From assembly GCA_903813345.2 (NCBI GenBank), contig CAIIXF020000008.1:38688867-38752866 (forward strand): a DNA stretch of 64,000 nt, given 5' to 3'. This stretch comes from Owenia fusiformis. Lineage: Eukaryota; Annelida; Polychaeta; Sabellida; Oweniidae. Below are positions 25,101-34,210 of this stretch, piece by piece (position 1 is the stretch's first letter; each line of letters begins with the position of its first letter). The notes beneath the pieces were generated by a model, which was given only the letters and a program-made list of their open reading frames with translations, was not told the DNA's origin and searched no databases. A program made the position numbers and the translations under genes.

Positions 25101-27970
25101 AAACAAACGACCCTGTCTGCTCTGGATAGCTGCTATGCAAAAGGTAAGATATATATACAAACAAACGACCCTTTCTGCTCTGGATAGCTACTATGCAAAA
25201 AGTAAGATATATATACAAACAAAAGACCCTGTCTGCTCTGGATAGCTGCTATGCAAGAGGTAAGAGATATACAAACAAAAGACCCTGTCTTCTCTGGAGA
25301 GCTGCTATGCAAAAAGGAAGATATATATACAAACAAAAGACCCTGTCTTCTCTGGATAGCTGCTATGCAAAAAGGAAGATATATATACAAACAAAAGACC
25401 CTGTCTTCTCTGGATAGCTGCTATGCAAAAGGTAAGATATATATACAAACAAAAGACCCTGTCTGCTCTGGATAGCTGCTATGCAAAAGGTAAGATATAT
25501 ATACAAACAAAAGACCCTGTCTGCTCTGGATAGCTGTTATGCAAAAGATAAGAGATATAAACAAACAAAAGACCCTGTCTGCTCTGGATAGCTGCTATGC
25601 AAAAGGTAAGATATATATACAAACAAAAGACCCTGTCTGCTCTGGATAGCTGCTATGCAAAATGTAAGATATATATACAAACAAAAGACCCTGTCTGCTC
25701 TGGATAGCTGCTATGCAAAAGGTAAGATATATATACAAACAAAAGACCCTGTCTGCTCTGGATAGCTACTATGCAAAAGGTAAGAGATATATACAAACAA
25801 ACGACCCTGTCTGCTCTGGATAGCTACTATGCAAAAGGTAAGATATATATACAAACAAACGACCCTGTCTGCTCTGGATAGCTGCTATGCAAAAGGTAAG
25901 ATATATATACAAACAAACGACCCTTTCTGCTCTGGATAGCTACTATGCAAAAAGTAAGATATATATACAAACAAAAGACCCTGTCTGCTCTGGATAGCTG
26001 CTATGCAAAAAGGAAGATATATATACAAACAAAAGACCCTGTCTGCTCTGGATAGCTGCTATGCAAAAGGTAAGATATATATACAAACAAAAGACCCTGT
26101 CTGCTCTGGATAGCTGTTATGCAAAAGATAAGAGATATAAACGAACAAAAGACCCTGTCTGCTCTGGATAGCTGTTATGCAAAAGATAAGAGATATAAAC
26201 GAACAAAAGACCCTGTCTGCTCTGGATAGCTGTTATGCAAAAGATAAGAGATATAAACGAACAAAAGACCCTGTCTGCTCTGGATAGCTGTTATGCAAAA
26301 GATAAGAGATATAAACGAACAAAAGACCCTATCTGCTCTGGATAGCTGCTATGCAAAAGGTAAGAAATATATACAAACAAACGACCCTGTCTTCTCTGAT
26401 AGCTGCTATGCAAAAGGTAAGATATATAAACAAACAAAAGACCCTGTCTGCTCTGGATAGCTGCTATGCAAAAGGTAAGAAATATATACAAACAAACGAC
26501 CCTGTCTGCTCTGGATAGCTGCTATGCAAAAGGTAAGAAATATATACAAACAAACGACCCTGTCTTCTCTGATAGCTGCTATGCAAAAGGTAAGATATAT
26601 AAACAAACAAAAGACCCTGTCTGCTCTGGATAGCTGCTATGCAAAAGGTAAGAAATATATACAAACAAAAGACCCTGTCTGCTCTGGATAGCTGCTATGC
26701 AAAAGGTAAGAAATATATACAAACAAACGACCCTGTCTTCTCTGATAGCTGCTATGCAAAAAGGAATATATATAAACAAACAAAAGACACTGTCTGCTCT
26801 GGATAGCTGCTATGCAAAAGGTAAGATATATATACAAACAAAAGACCCTGTCTGCTCTGGATAGCTGCTATGCAAAAGGTAAGATATATATACAAACAAA
26901 AGACCCTGTCTGCTCTGGATAGCTGCTATGCAAAAGGTAAGATATATAAACAAACAAAAGACCCTGTCTGCTCTGGATAGCTGCTATGCAAAAGGTAAGA
27001 AATATATACAAACAAAAGACCCTGTCTGCTCTGGATAGCTGCTATGCAAAAGGTAAGAAATATATACAAACAAACGACCCTGTCTTCTCTGATAGCTGCT
27101 ATGCAAAAAGGAATATATATAAACAAACAAAAGACACTGTCTGCTCTGGATAGCTGCTATGCAAAAGGTAAGATATATATACAAACAAAAGACCCTGTCT
27201 GCTCTGGATAGCTACTGTGCAGAAAGTAATTATAGATGTTGCTTATTGAATATATCTTGCTTAAATCTTAAATGTACATTGTATATAAAAGGGGAACATT
27301 TTTTCTGTTTCTTATTCATGACATCACACCTCAAAGCTGAAATACCTAGAAACAGTACCCATAAACACAAGATTTGAATTCTTCCTCCAAATGGTAAATC
27401 ACTTATTGACAGACAAAAATGATCATAAATATATATATTTGTTATCCCAAAGAGAAAAGTTCAACAGGGATATAGAAAAGCTGTCAGTCTGCTGATGCCT
27501 ATAGACAAAAGAAGTATATTTAAGAAGAGATTTTTAAGGTGGCTGCTGAATTTAAATTGGCCACATTTTTCATCACCACTCTTTGATAATTCAAATACCA
27601 GTAGACGGATTTGGTTCACATTTTGGATGCTTATGCTCTATGATACAGGAGCTCTCAAGGGCAGCTGAATTTCAAAATGGCCACCATTTTGGGTAAAAAC
27701 ATAATCTTTGTTAACTGAAATGCCAGTGGATGAATTAAATGGTTCATAATTTATATGTTGATATCCAAGGCTAACTAAGGAGCTATGCTCAAGAAGAAAT
27801 TGTCAAGATAGCCACTATTTGTCAGAACATGTTTTGTTTGGTGGGATTTGCTACTCCCTGGAGTTGCTGTTTTCTTGTTACATTTTATTTTCATTTACAT
27901 GCATTTCCAGGCTGTGAAATTACTGTATGAAACAAGAGGAGTTAGTGCAACTACCCCTGTTACACCCTAG
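3984..27970 (+). CDS. ZFYVE21: ZFYVE21 orthologue, FYVE zinc-finger endosomal protein, seven coding exons
   Basis: Joining 3984-4103, 13823-13873, 14909-15077, 15434-15515, 16456-16550, 22986-23116 and 27911-27970 gives 708 nt, i.e. 235 residues plus stop, with every junction in phase and flanked by GT and AG. Human ZFYVE21 is about the same length. Order of parts: an N-terminal leader with the LVRSKSGLR motif, the FYVE entry motif WIPD (35-38), eight zinc ligands (C44, C47, C60, C63, C68, C71, C90, C93) around the RRHHCRRCG core, PVRQC at 86-90, then a PH-like C-terminal domain (about 114-235) ending in KLLYETRG. In the family, FYVE and PH-like modules bind phosphoinositides on endosomes and the protein acts in focal-adhesion turnover and endosomal signalling; that role is by homology. 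The introns are swollen with repeats, and intron 6 is almost entirely copies of the exon 6 end. Confidence 0.95.
4391..5635. mobile_element. Inverted-repeat element with repeated AACTGCGCGCCTA motifs
   Basis: Ends TGCCCATGTCAAGC (4389) and GCTTGACATGGGCA (5620) are inverted. Next to both ends, and again inside near 4430, 4813, 4853, 4876 and 5202, lies the motif AAACTGCGCGCCTA in one or other orientation. Subterminal motif arrays of this kind are typical transposase binding sites. No transposase is encoded, so the copy is non-autonomous. Confidence 0.65.
5741..6134. mobile_element. ~394-bp MITE, first of an abutting inverted pair
   Basis: Ends TAGAGTCCATTTC and GTGAAATGG with about 120-bp inverted arms containing TTGGGAGACCATTGTGC-like sequence. 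It meets a second copy in opposite orientation at 6134/6135 with a few collapsed bases at the junction. Open frames on both strands are arm artefacts. Confidence 0.7.
6135..6529. mobile_element. Second copy of the same MITE, inverted
   Basis: TAGAGTCCATTTCACTGCTT at 6135 pairs with AAGCAGTGAAATGGACTCTA ending 6529. The interior matches 5741-6134 as reverse complement. TA-type ends. Confidence 0.75.
6535..8713. mobile_element. 2.2 kb inverted-repeat element flanked by CTAGTAAG
   Basis: GGTTATATATATTTTGCAAG at 6535 pairs with CTTGTAAAATATATATAACC ending 8712; the arms continue through GTGGATCCAAGAGACCAAGT and its complement. The 8-mer CTAGTAAG occurs at 6527-6534 and 8714-8721, consistent with an 8-bp target duplication. 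The interior includes repeated GTGTTCA..TTGGGAGG segments (6830-7230) and a further palindromic MITE. Confidence 0.7.
7615..8301. mobile_element. ~690-bp palindromic MITE, copy 1 of a two-copy family
   Basis: AAAGGATTGGTATGGTGAA (7626) is inverted to TCGATACCAATCCTTT (8275). The interior halves mirror each other (TGGAACAAAATAGC against TTTTGTTCCAATGAGG). The family recurs inverted at about 17380-18045. Confidence 0.65.
9470..10139 (-). pseudogene. Non-LTR retrotransposon reverse-transcriptase fragment (jockey/CR1-like)
   Basis: The minus strand reads [19 protein letters not shown] from about 10138, where FAEG is a mutated FADD catalytic box. It continues through [14 protein letters not shown] and [22 protein letters not shown], then after frameshifts [18 protein letters not shown] and [12 protein letters not shown]. 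This is the thumb/C-terminal part of a LINE reverse transcriptase. The fragment is cut at the catalytic box exactly where the 57-bp minisatellite starts. Confidence 0.85.
10140..12000. repeat. 57-bp minisatellite, about 32 copies
   Basis: Unit core GTTAAAGCCTGATATG then GTGACAATGGTTGTAAGG then CTGTCATGACC. The period 57 is a multiple of 3, so open frames of over 360 codons arise on both strands with a 19-residue period (one starts [16 protein letters not shown]). Variant units alternate (GGCCTGTCATGACC versus GGTCTGTCATAACC), showing higher-order structure. No codon bias or start context supports translation. Confidence 0.95.
12001..13822. other. Rest of ZFYVE21 intron 1, no gene recognised
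   Basis: Mostly AT-rich. Poly-C runs near 12870 and 13150 sit in segments reading AAACCCCACT and TGAACCCC that look like a decayed inverted-repeat element. GGACACCCTGTA near 13046 is an orphan mariner-type end. AGTAGCTGCTTATATAAAG recurs near 12562 and 13556. Confidence 0.4.
13823..13873 (+). CDS. ZFYVE21: ZFYVE21 coding exon 2
   Basis: A 51-nt phase 0-0 exon after a T-rich tract ending GTTGTAG and before GTGAGT. It encodes [17 protein letters not shown], residues 41-57, with the first zinc-ligand pair (C44, C47) and the RR that leads into the HHCRRCG core. Too short to be found as an open frame; identified from homology between exons 1 and 3. Confidence 0.93.
14135..14880. repeat. 32-bp minisatellite in intron 2, about 22 copies
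   Basis: Unit pieces GTTAAATAGCTGCAATCC and TTAATAGTAACATT repeat from about 14150 to 14880 with point variants and one shortened unit occurring twice. The last, degenerate unit contains TTCTAAC (14873-14879), a good branch-site match 30 nt before the exon 3 acceptor. Confidence 0.93.
14909..15077 (+). CDS. ZFYVE21: ZFYVE21 coding exon 3 (FYVE core)
   Basis: Begins [15 protein letters not shown] and runs through [13 protein letters not shown] to TLIN, residues 58-113 plus the first base of codon 114. Six of the eight FYVE ligands lie here. The acceptor is GTTGCAG; the donor is GTAAAT, a weak site at which the frame otherwise reads on to a stop at 15272-15274. A 32-bp minisatellite ends about 30 nt upstream of the exon. 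Confidence 0.95.
15434..15515 (+). CDS. ZFYVE21: ZFYVE21 coding exon 4
   Basis: 82-nt exon, entry phase 1, exit phase 2, bounded by CTTGCAG and GTATGT. It encodes [17 protein letters not shown] and on to SADQR, the first strands of the PH-like C-terminal domain, aligning with the family segment that starts SGATF and ends SNNQR. Confidence 0.92.
15907..15992. mobile_element. 86-bp hairpin MITE in intron 4
   Basis: TACTGTACTCCCGGTAATTT pairs with AATATACAGGAGTACAGTA. Similar TACTGTACTT ends bound the larger element at 20857-22912. Confidence 0.55.
15990..16040 (+). other. Duplicate of the exon 5 acceptor context
   Basis: TTATTACTTTGCAG/ATATAT at about 16002-16021 closely copies TTATATTTTGCAG/ATATAT at the true exon 5 start (16456), including the preceding CACATTTTA. 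The downstream bases soon diverge and do not encode exon 5. Confidence 0.6.
16456..16550 (+). CDS. ZFYVE21: ZFYVE21 coding exon 5
   Basis: 95-nt exon, entry phase 2, exit phase 1. Encodes [20 protein letters not shown] and on to TSGADAQ, central PH-like domain. The acceptor TTTTGCAG sits in a locally duplicated AT-rich stretch, and a near copy of the same acceptor context lies 440 bp upstream. The donor is GTGAGC. Confidence 0.92.
16551..17379. other. Start of intron 5, no gene recognised
   Basis: AT-rich with TATATTGTGCTACATATTGTAA-like short repeats (about 17000-17210). No feature beyond that. Confidence 0.3.
17380..18045. mobile_element. Second copy of the 7615-8301 MITE family, inverted
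   Basis: ATTGTTGTCAATCAGTCAAC and TAAGAATTGGTAGAAAGGAG are reverse complements of sequence at 7720-7740 and 7815-7850. A 110-bp direct duplication (TTGTGTAAAGGAAATTTTGG at 17490 and 17586) is private to this copy. Confidence 0.65.
18151..18560. mobile_element. AATTTGGCG inverted-repeat element
   Basis: TTAGTCAACTTAATTTGGCG (about 18151) is inverted to CGCCAAATTAAATTG and GAAGTTGGCTAA (about 18525-18560). The AATTTGGCG motif also appears in the BANF1 intron (63316-63382). Confidence 0.55.
18647..19099. mobile_element. 453-bp mariner-type MITE
   Basis: CAGGATGTCAAAAAACAATG pairs with CATTGTTTTTTGACACCCTG, and the arms extend through CCCCCTCTACAGCAAAAAGT. The left flank is TA, the right is a mutated TG. 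Confidence 0.75.
19100..20856. other. Intron 5, unique-looking AT-rich stretch
   Basis: No exon, RNA gene or repeat could be supported. Short open frames here lack any recognisable domain. Confidence 0.3.
20981..22805. mobile_element. 1.8 kb mariner-type element with an inner palindrome
   Basis: GAGGGTTGTCCCAGAAGTAA pairs with TTACTTCTGGGACAACCCT, and GTGGGGCAGGTTA (21170) pairs with TTACCTGCCCCACCC (22617), so arms of about 190 bp. The end sequence is mariner-like. No transposase frame is left. The centre is another palindrome. Confidence 0.75.
21252..22147. mobile_element. ~900-bp palindrome nested in the mariner-type element
   Basis: Arms of more than 350 bp mirror each other: TTCAAGAGAAAGTTTACAAC (21296) pairs with GTTGTAAACTTTCTCTTGAA (22086). 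Near the centre GGGGGGAGTGAATGGAGGGG is inverted to CCCCCTCCATTCACTCCCCC. Confidence 0.8.
22986..23116 (+). CDS. ZFYVE21: ZFYVE21 coding exon 6, whose 3' end seeds the intron 6 array
   Basis: 131-nt exon after ATCTTAG, in phase. Encodes [20 protein letters not shown] through [15 protein letters not shown], matching the family segment that ends WLVAMHK. The donor is CAAAAG/GTAAGA. The last 45 nt (from 23072) plus 13 intron bases form unit one of the 58-bp tandem array that fills intron 6. Because this coding stretch is conserved in the family, the array derives from the exon and not the reverse. Confidence 0.93.
23072..27216 (+). repeat. 58-bp array of exon 6 end plus 5' splice site, about 71 copies, filling intron 6
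   Basis: Unit one is real sequence: 45 nt of exon 6 (encoding [14 protein letters not shown]) plus GTAAGAAATATAT. The unit then repeats to 27216 with 56-58 bp spacing. Most copies keep CAAAAG/GTAAGA, so dozens of intact 5' splice sites lie in one intron. Some copies lost it (AAAAGATAAGA, AAAAAGGAAGA). Because 58 is not a multiple of 3, read-through passes through three frames and meets TAG (in TCTGGATAG) within about two units. Higher-order duplications are visible: the block with a 56-bp unit near 24440-24600 recurs about 809 bp later, and a ~173-bp trimer repeats near 26290-26840. Open frames here are by-products. Confidence 0.97.
27911..27970 (+). CDS. ZFYVE21: ZFYVE21 terminal coding exon 7
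   Basis: After TTTCCAG the frame reads [19 protein letters not shown] and stops at TAG 27968-27970. It aligns with the family terminus AAKLLYESRDQ, with about eight extra residues here. The exon starts in phase 0, which matches the true end of exon 6 but not exon extensions by one or two 58-nt units. Confidence 0.93.
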   Translation, partial: AVKLLYETRGVSATTPVTP

Positions 27971-29360
27971 CCATTCTGACACCTGTCAATCACTAGTCAG
28001 GCTACACCCACCTATTGTGTGACATCGTAGGACAAACAAACAGCGAGGTACATTACAAAGGATAATATATGCCAAAAGGACCATACTTCTTGCATGAAAT
28101 ATGATATAACTTACACAAGAATGAAATTCAGAAATAACAGTAAGACATATATGGTATAACATAAAAACAGCTTTTTCACATGCACATTAAAAGTGAAAGC
28201 ATTTTAAAGTGTGTGCAACTGCATATGAATTACAATCTATTGATCAACATACAATATGTAGGCTAAGTAATACTTGTATAATGTATACATACATATATGT
28301 TGATGTGTGTAGCTTTAGACATGTATTACATAGTGGCAGAATGCTTGACATTAATACACACATACCCTGTAAGTAGTCAATGTCCATTCATATCAGCCTG
28401 AAATAGTAAAAGTATACACCAATGCTCATTTGCAACAAAACTTTGCAGTATATTTAATTTTAGTAAAGCATTGAATAGAAAGTAAAGAAGGTGATGTCAT
28501 TTTACAAATCACAGGCCACATTTTAAATGAGTTGCCTTTGCCTCCATTTCTGGTTGATAATAGTTGAACTTAATGTCCACATAAGTTCATAATTATTATA
28601 ATATTTATATTGTATTCACTTGAGGGAGATTGGTGCAATTAATACATAAGCAAAACTATCTTGGTGGTCATGTGACCTTATTTGACCAATCACACTTTAT
28701 CATTCATGGCAATGTGACCTTACTCGACCAATAATGCTTCATTATTCATGCTCATGTGACAACATTATTTGCACTGTTCTACAGCTGGATGACGCTAATT
28801 ACAGGTAGTATCATTCAAGATGATTGTTTTTTGATAAAGCAACGATTTCAGCTAAACTAAGTTGAATCTTGATTCCAAATGTTTCATCATGCAAACTAAT
28901 AAGGTAACAATTGTAAAGAGCCAGGAAAAAATGCTCGGCCACCCTTATTAATATAGTATTTTAAAGAAAACAGCATCACTTAGAGAATGTCTCGAACTGA
29001 AGTTGTTGATACACTTACTCAAAGATGGTATTCACCATTGATGACATTAACTCAGATGGCCATGCATGTATTCATCCCATAGATTTAGTGTCATCCATCG
29101 TTTCATTTAATGTCACTCCTACGTCATCATCAAGTTCAGTTAGAGTTATTCTAAGTGAAGCTGTTTCTATAAATCTCTCCGATATCGCTAGAAAACATTT
29201 TGATCCCTATGTTAGGAAACAGAATTAAGAGATCAAAATTATGTATCAGTATAAAGTAAAAAATTTCATTTTTTAAAAGTGTGATATCATAAAAGTTGTA
29301 TATCCTAAGGCCGAAAAAATACTCATAATCTACATATTTACATTATTATTTGAATGATGC
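27971..29360 (+). other. ZFYVE21 3' flank / probable 3' UTR
   Basis: AT-rich downstream sequence with no clear polyadenylation signal found. A ~50-bp unit with ATGTGAC..CTT..GACCAAT repeats about three times at 28660-28770. The frame at 29025-29228 has no recognisable domain. Confidence 0.4.
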
Positions 29361-30632
29361 GAAAAATGAGGTGTCTTTGTTCAACAATGAGGTGTCTTTG
29401 TTCAACAATGAGGTGTCTTTGCTCAACATGAGGTGTCTTTTTCAACAATGGGGTGTCCAACTTTGAGGTGTCTTTGTTCAACTTTGAGGTGGCTTTGTTC
29501 AACTATGAATTGTCTTTGTTCAATTATGAGATGTCTTTGTTCAAGTATGAGGTGTCTTTGTTCAATTATGAGGTGTCTTCAACTTTGAGGTGTCCTTGTT
29601 CAACTATGAATTGTCTTTGTTCAATTATGAGATGTCTTTGTTCAAGTATGAGATGTCTTTGTTCAAGTATGAGGTGTCTTTGTTCAATTATGAGGTGTCT
29701 TTTCAACTTTGAGGTGTCCTTGTTCAACTATGAATTGTCTTTGTTCCATAAGAGATGTCTTTGTTCAACTATGAGATGTCTTTGTTCAACTATGAGATGT
29801 CTTTATTCAACTATGAGGTGTCTTTGTTCAAATATGAGATGTCTTTGTTTAACTTTGAGGTGTCTTTGTTCAACAATGAGGTGTCTTTGTTCAACAATGA
29901 GGTGTCTTTGTTCAACTATGAGATGTCTTTGTTCAACTATGAGATGTCTCTGTTCAACTATGAGGTGTCTTATCAACTTTGAAGTGTCTTTGTTCAACTA
30001 TGAGATGTCTTTGTTCAACTATGAGATGTCTCTGTTCAACTATGAGGTGTCTTATCAACTTTGAAGTGTCTTTGTTCAACTATGAATTGTCTTTGTTCAA
30101 CTATGAGATGTCTTTGTTTAACTTTGAGGTGTCTTTGTCCAACAATGAGGTGTCTTTGTTCAAGTATGAGGTGTCTTTGTTCAACTATGAGATGTCTTTG
30201 TTCAACTATGAGGTGTCCTGGTTCAACTATGAGGTGTCTTTGATCAAGTATGAGGTGTCTTTGTCCAACAATGAGGTGTCTTTGTTCAAGTATGAGGTGT
30301 CTTTGTTCAACTATGAGATGTCTTTGTTCAACTATGAGGTGTCCTGGTTCAACTATGAGGTGTCTTTGTTCAAGTATGAGATGTCTTTGTTCAAGTATGA
30401 GGTGTCTTTGTTCAACTATGAGATGTTTTTGTTCAACTATGAGATGTCTTTGTTCAAGTATGAGGTGTCTTTGTTCAAGTATGAGGTGTCTTTGTTCAAT
30501 GATGAGATGTCTTTGTTCAACTATGAGGTGACTTTGTTCAACTATGAGATGTCTTTGTTCAAGTATGAGGTGTCCTTGTTCAATTATGAGATGTCTTTGT
30601 CCAACTATGAGGTGTCTTTGTTGTATAAAACT
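29361..30632. repeat. 21-bp minisatellite, about 60 copies
   Basis: Unit TGAGGTGTCTTTGTTCAACTA and variants (GAGATG, TTCAAG, CTTTGA). Period 21 gives 7-residue repeats in two + frames (MSLFNYE and MRCLCST) and one minus frame (HLIVEQR). No flanking exon context supports translation. Confidence 0.95.
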
Positions 30633-31085
30633 TGTCCAAGGGCATATCCAGGATGGAAGTCAGATTTGAATAGGTGAATAGGATTTTGGAGGACCTCATT
30701 ACAGTTTAAAATACATTGGTTTAAAATATATATTTTTGTAAAATCCCAGCTTGGCTACCACATAGCTTGCTACTGTCAAATGATTGGCCACACAGAAATA
30801 AGAATTCAAAGAAAATATATTCACTGATTGTCAAGAAATCGATTTTGCAGTTGTGTTTGCCAACAAGAAGGAGATCATTAATGAAAAAGGGGGCCTCCTT
30901 ATATATTAAAGTTATTAATGAAGGTTCCTTTGTATAACAAAGACAAAACCAGTTAACCGTGCCAACTATGTCTTGGATGCTATAATGAGAATGTATTACA
31001 TTATCCCTAGGAAAACTACATATTAATACATGTACATGTACTTTTCTTGATTCAATGTGGCAGTGTCTACAATTAGCATGATATT
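30633..31085. other. Spacer between arrays, nothing recognised
   Basis: AT-rich, no gene or repeat supported. Confidence 0.3.
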
Positions 31086-32012
31086 ACTATAACCCGGGTC
31101 TATAATAGGTGGGATCATTATAAGCCAGGCCTATAACAGATGGGATTATCATAACCCATGCCTATAACAGGTTGGATTATTATAATCCAGGCCTATAACA
31201 TGTTAGATTACTATAACCCAGGTCTATAATAGGTGGGATCATTATAAGCCAGGCCTATAACAGATGGGGTTATCATAATCCATGCCTATAACAAGTAGGA
31301 TTATTATAATCCAGGCCTTTAACATGTTGGATTACTATAACCCAGGTCTAGAACATGTGGGATTTTTATAAGCATAATAATCCAGGCCTATAACAGGTGA
31401 AATTATTATAATCCAGGCATATAACATGTTTGATTATTATTATCCAGGCCTATAACAGGTTGGATTATTATAATCCAGGCCTATAACAGGTGAGATTATT
31501 ATAATCGAGGCCTATAACAGGTGGGATTATTATAATCCATGCCTATAACAGGTGGGATTTTTATAATCCAGTCCTATAATATGTGGATTTTTATAATCCA
31601 GTCCTATAACATGTGGATTATTGTAATCCAGGCCTATAACAGTTTGATTATTATAATCCAGGCCTATAACAGGTTGATTATTATAATCCAGTTCTATAAC
31701 ATGTGGATTATTATAATCCAGGCCTTTAACAGGTGGATTATTATAACCAAGTATCCAACAGGTAGGATTATTGTAATCCAGACCTATAACATGCGGATTG
31801 TTATAATCCAGGCCTATAACAGGTTGATTATTATAATCCAGGCCTATAACAGTTGGGAGTATTATAATCTAGGCCTATAACATGTTGATTGTTATAATCC
31901 AGCCCTATAACAGTTGGGATTATTATAATCCAAGCCTATAACATGTGGGATTATTATAACCCAGGCCTATAACAGGAGGGATTGTTATAATCCAGGCCTA
32001 TAACAGGTTGGA
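31086..32012. repeat. ~31-bp minisatellite, about 30 copies
   Basis: Unit pieces GATTATTATAATCCAGG and CCTATAACAGGTTG, more diverged toward the left end (CATTATAAGCCAGG). It gives a spurious 113-codon frame at 31539-31880. Confidence 0.93.
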
Positions 32013-32149
32013 TTATTTACTGGTGGAGTATTGTGTTATTTCTTGAAGCATTGTTATGTATATACATATGTCACTTTATATCGATGTTAACAAATAATAA
32101 AAGAAATATGTAAGGTGTGGGATAGAACTGGAAGAATGAAATAATTTAC

Positions 32150-34210
32150 ACATTGATATGTAATGTACACTGTAATACATAATGATACATAGTGTGCACT
32201 ACAATACACATTGTACCTGTAATATGCAATGGACTATGTACTATGTAGTGTGCACTATGATACACATTGAATTGAAATACTGTGATACACAGTGTCCACT
32301 ACAATACACATTGTACCTGTAATACACAATGGTATGTACTATGCAGTGTACACTATGATACACATTGATATGTAATGTGCACTGTAATACACTATGATAC
32401 ATAGTGTACACTATAACACACATAAGTATATAATGAAAACTGAAATACAAAATGATGAATAGTGTACACTATAATACACATTGATATGTTTGTGTATACT
32501 GTAATACACTATGATACATAGTGTACACTATAACACACATAAATATATAATGAAGACTGAAATACAAAATGATGAATAGTGTACACTATAATACACATTG
32601 ATATGTCAGTGTACACTATAATACACATTGATATGTCAGTGTTCACTGTAAAACACATTGATTTTTAATATACAATGTGATAAATATTGATATATCGGGT
32701 GTCCCAAAAAAATTGTACAAAATAGCCTAAGAGTACTATTAACCCTAGAAGCCCTAAGGTAAAAAAAGTTACACAAACATCTAAGGGGGGGGGTCAATAG
32801 GGCAACCCCTTGTAAAAATTTTACTAGTAGAGCTAGGATGTTCAAACTTTCCCCAAATATACTTCATTCAATTCTCTATAACTTGGTGTAATAACTTTAA
32901 CAACCATGATGATGTAAGATTATGTAATTTTATTCTAAAGACAACACATATGGTAGAATTAGTGCTAGCTTTTTTCCGATTTTGTCAATTAGAGCTGATG
33001 ATTACATCATAATAAATTAACAACAAACTAGTAAAGCTAGGATGTTCAAACTTTCCCAAAATATACTTCAGTTAATTCTCTACAACTTGGTGTAATAACA
33101 TTAACAACCTCGATGATGATAAAGACAACAGTATTGTAAAAATAGTGCTAGCTTTTTCCGATTTTGTCTATTGGAGCTGATGATTACATCATAATAAATC
33201 AATTACCCTATGTGCGATTTTGCTGGTTTTTCAGAAAACATTTGTTATAGTTGTAGCTCCAGCTACTGAAAATTTGAAGATCCTACCAGATGCCAATAAA
33301 AAATTATTGGGAAAAAACTTAGGGCTTCTAGGGTTAATAAGTTGTAAAAGTATAAAAAAAGATCAAATAAGTATTCTCTTAGTATACATAAATTCAAAAT
33401 AGCATGTCAAAAATTCCCATACCGGAGCTCTGGGATGAGACCTCTATAGTGTTTTTACCAGCTATCAAGTGATAGCATCTGTCAATCAGTCAAAATAGCT
33501 TGTCTGTGTGTCTTGTCCAATTAATTTGTTTCATTGTTCCCAAAAATCCAAAATCCATTCTTCTCAAAATTCATTGAAGGTGATATTTTAAGAATAGATA
33601 CGGAAAAGTATTTTGCTTTGAAATGGATTAAAAAGTGACTTTTACATTGATATTGGTTATTTGACATACGGTCTTTAATTTAAAAATCAACACATAATAT
33701 GAGACCAATCTCCTACATATTCATAGCACTGGCAGAAAATTCCCTAAAGTGGCCCAAGTAAAGTTTTTAAAGAATTTGGCTCATCTATTGCTCAGATATT
33801 ACTTGTCAATTTGCTTCCATTTTTTCGGTACAAATGTAATGAAGTTCTCATTGCGTAAAATGCTCCGGTATGGGATCATTGATCTTTTGACATGCTGTCT
33901 TGAATTTCTTAGTACTCACATAACATTTATCTGATCTTTTTCATATTTTAATACCTTGCTAACGATACTATTGGGCTACTTTGTATGAATTTTCAGTAAA
34001 TTTTGTGTATCGGTTGCCGAAAGAATACTTGTTAAAAAGTTTCTCATTTTTTGGGACACCCGATATAGTAACTCTATAGGCTATATACACTGTACATTGA
34101 TATCTATATAATATACACTATACTATGCATTCTATGCTATAGTAATACCAAATGATATAAAGTGTACAGTGGTAAAACATTAATTTAAATTGTACAAAAT
34201 GATATAGCGT
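32150..34210. repeat. Diverged ~30-bp array (ACACTATAATACACATTGAT), split by an insertion
   Basis: Units with TACACTATAATACACATTGA and TGATACATAGTG run 32150-32692 and resume at 34066-34210 after the element at 32695-34063. The insertion therefore postdates the array. Confidence 0.8.
32695..34063. mobile_element. 1.37 kb mariner-type MITE, TA duplication, inserted in an array
   Basis: TCGGGTGTCCCAAAAAA pairs with TTTTTTGGGACACCCGA, flanked by TA at 32693-32694 and 34064-34065. Internally a ~200-bp segment (GAGCTAGGATGTTCAAACTT) is directly duplicated at about 32828 and 33036. No transposase is recognisable. Confidence 0.85.

Noticed and set aside
24324-27184. Many 60-105 codon frames as small proteins
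   Set aside because: All lie in the 58-bp array derived from the exon 6 end; the frames shift from unit to unit.
23072-27216. CRISPR-like array
   Set aside because: Units are contiguous with no unique spacers, in a eukaryotic intron.
29025-29228. 67-codon Ser-rich frame as a small protein
   Set aside because: No homology recognised, no splice signals; probably 3' UTR or flank.
29453-30677. Frames of 203 and 232 codons with heptad repeats as a structural protein
   Set aside because: 21-bp minisatellite open in several frames at once; no flanking coding context.
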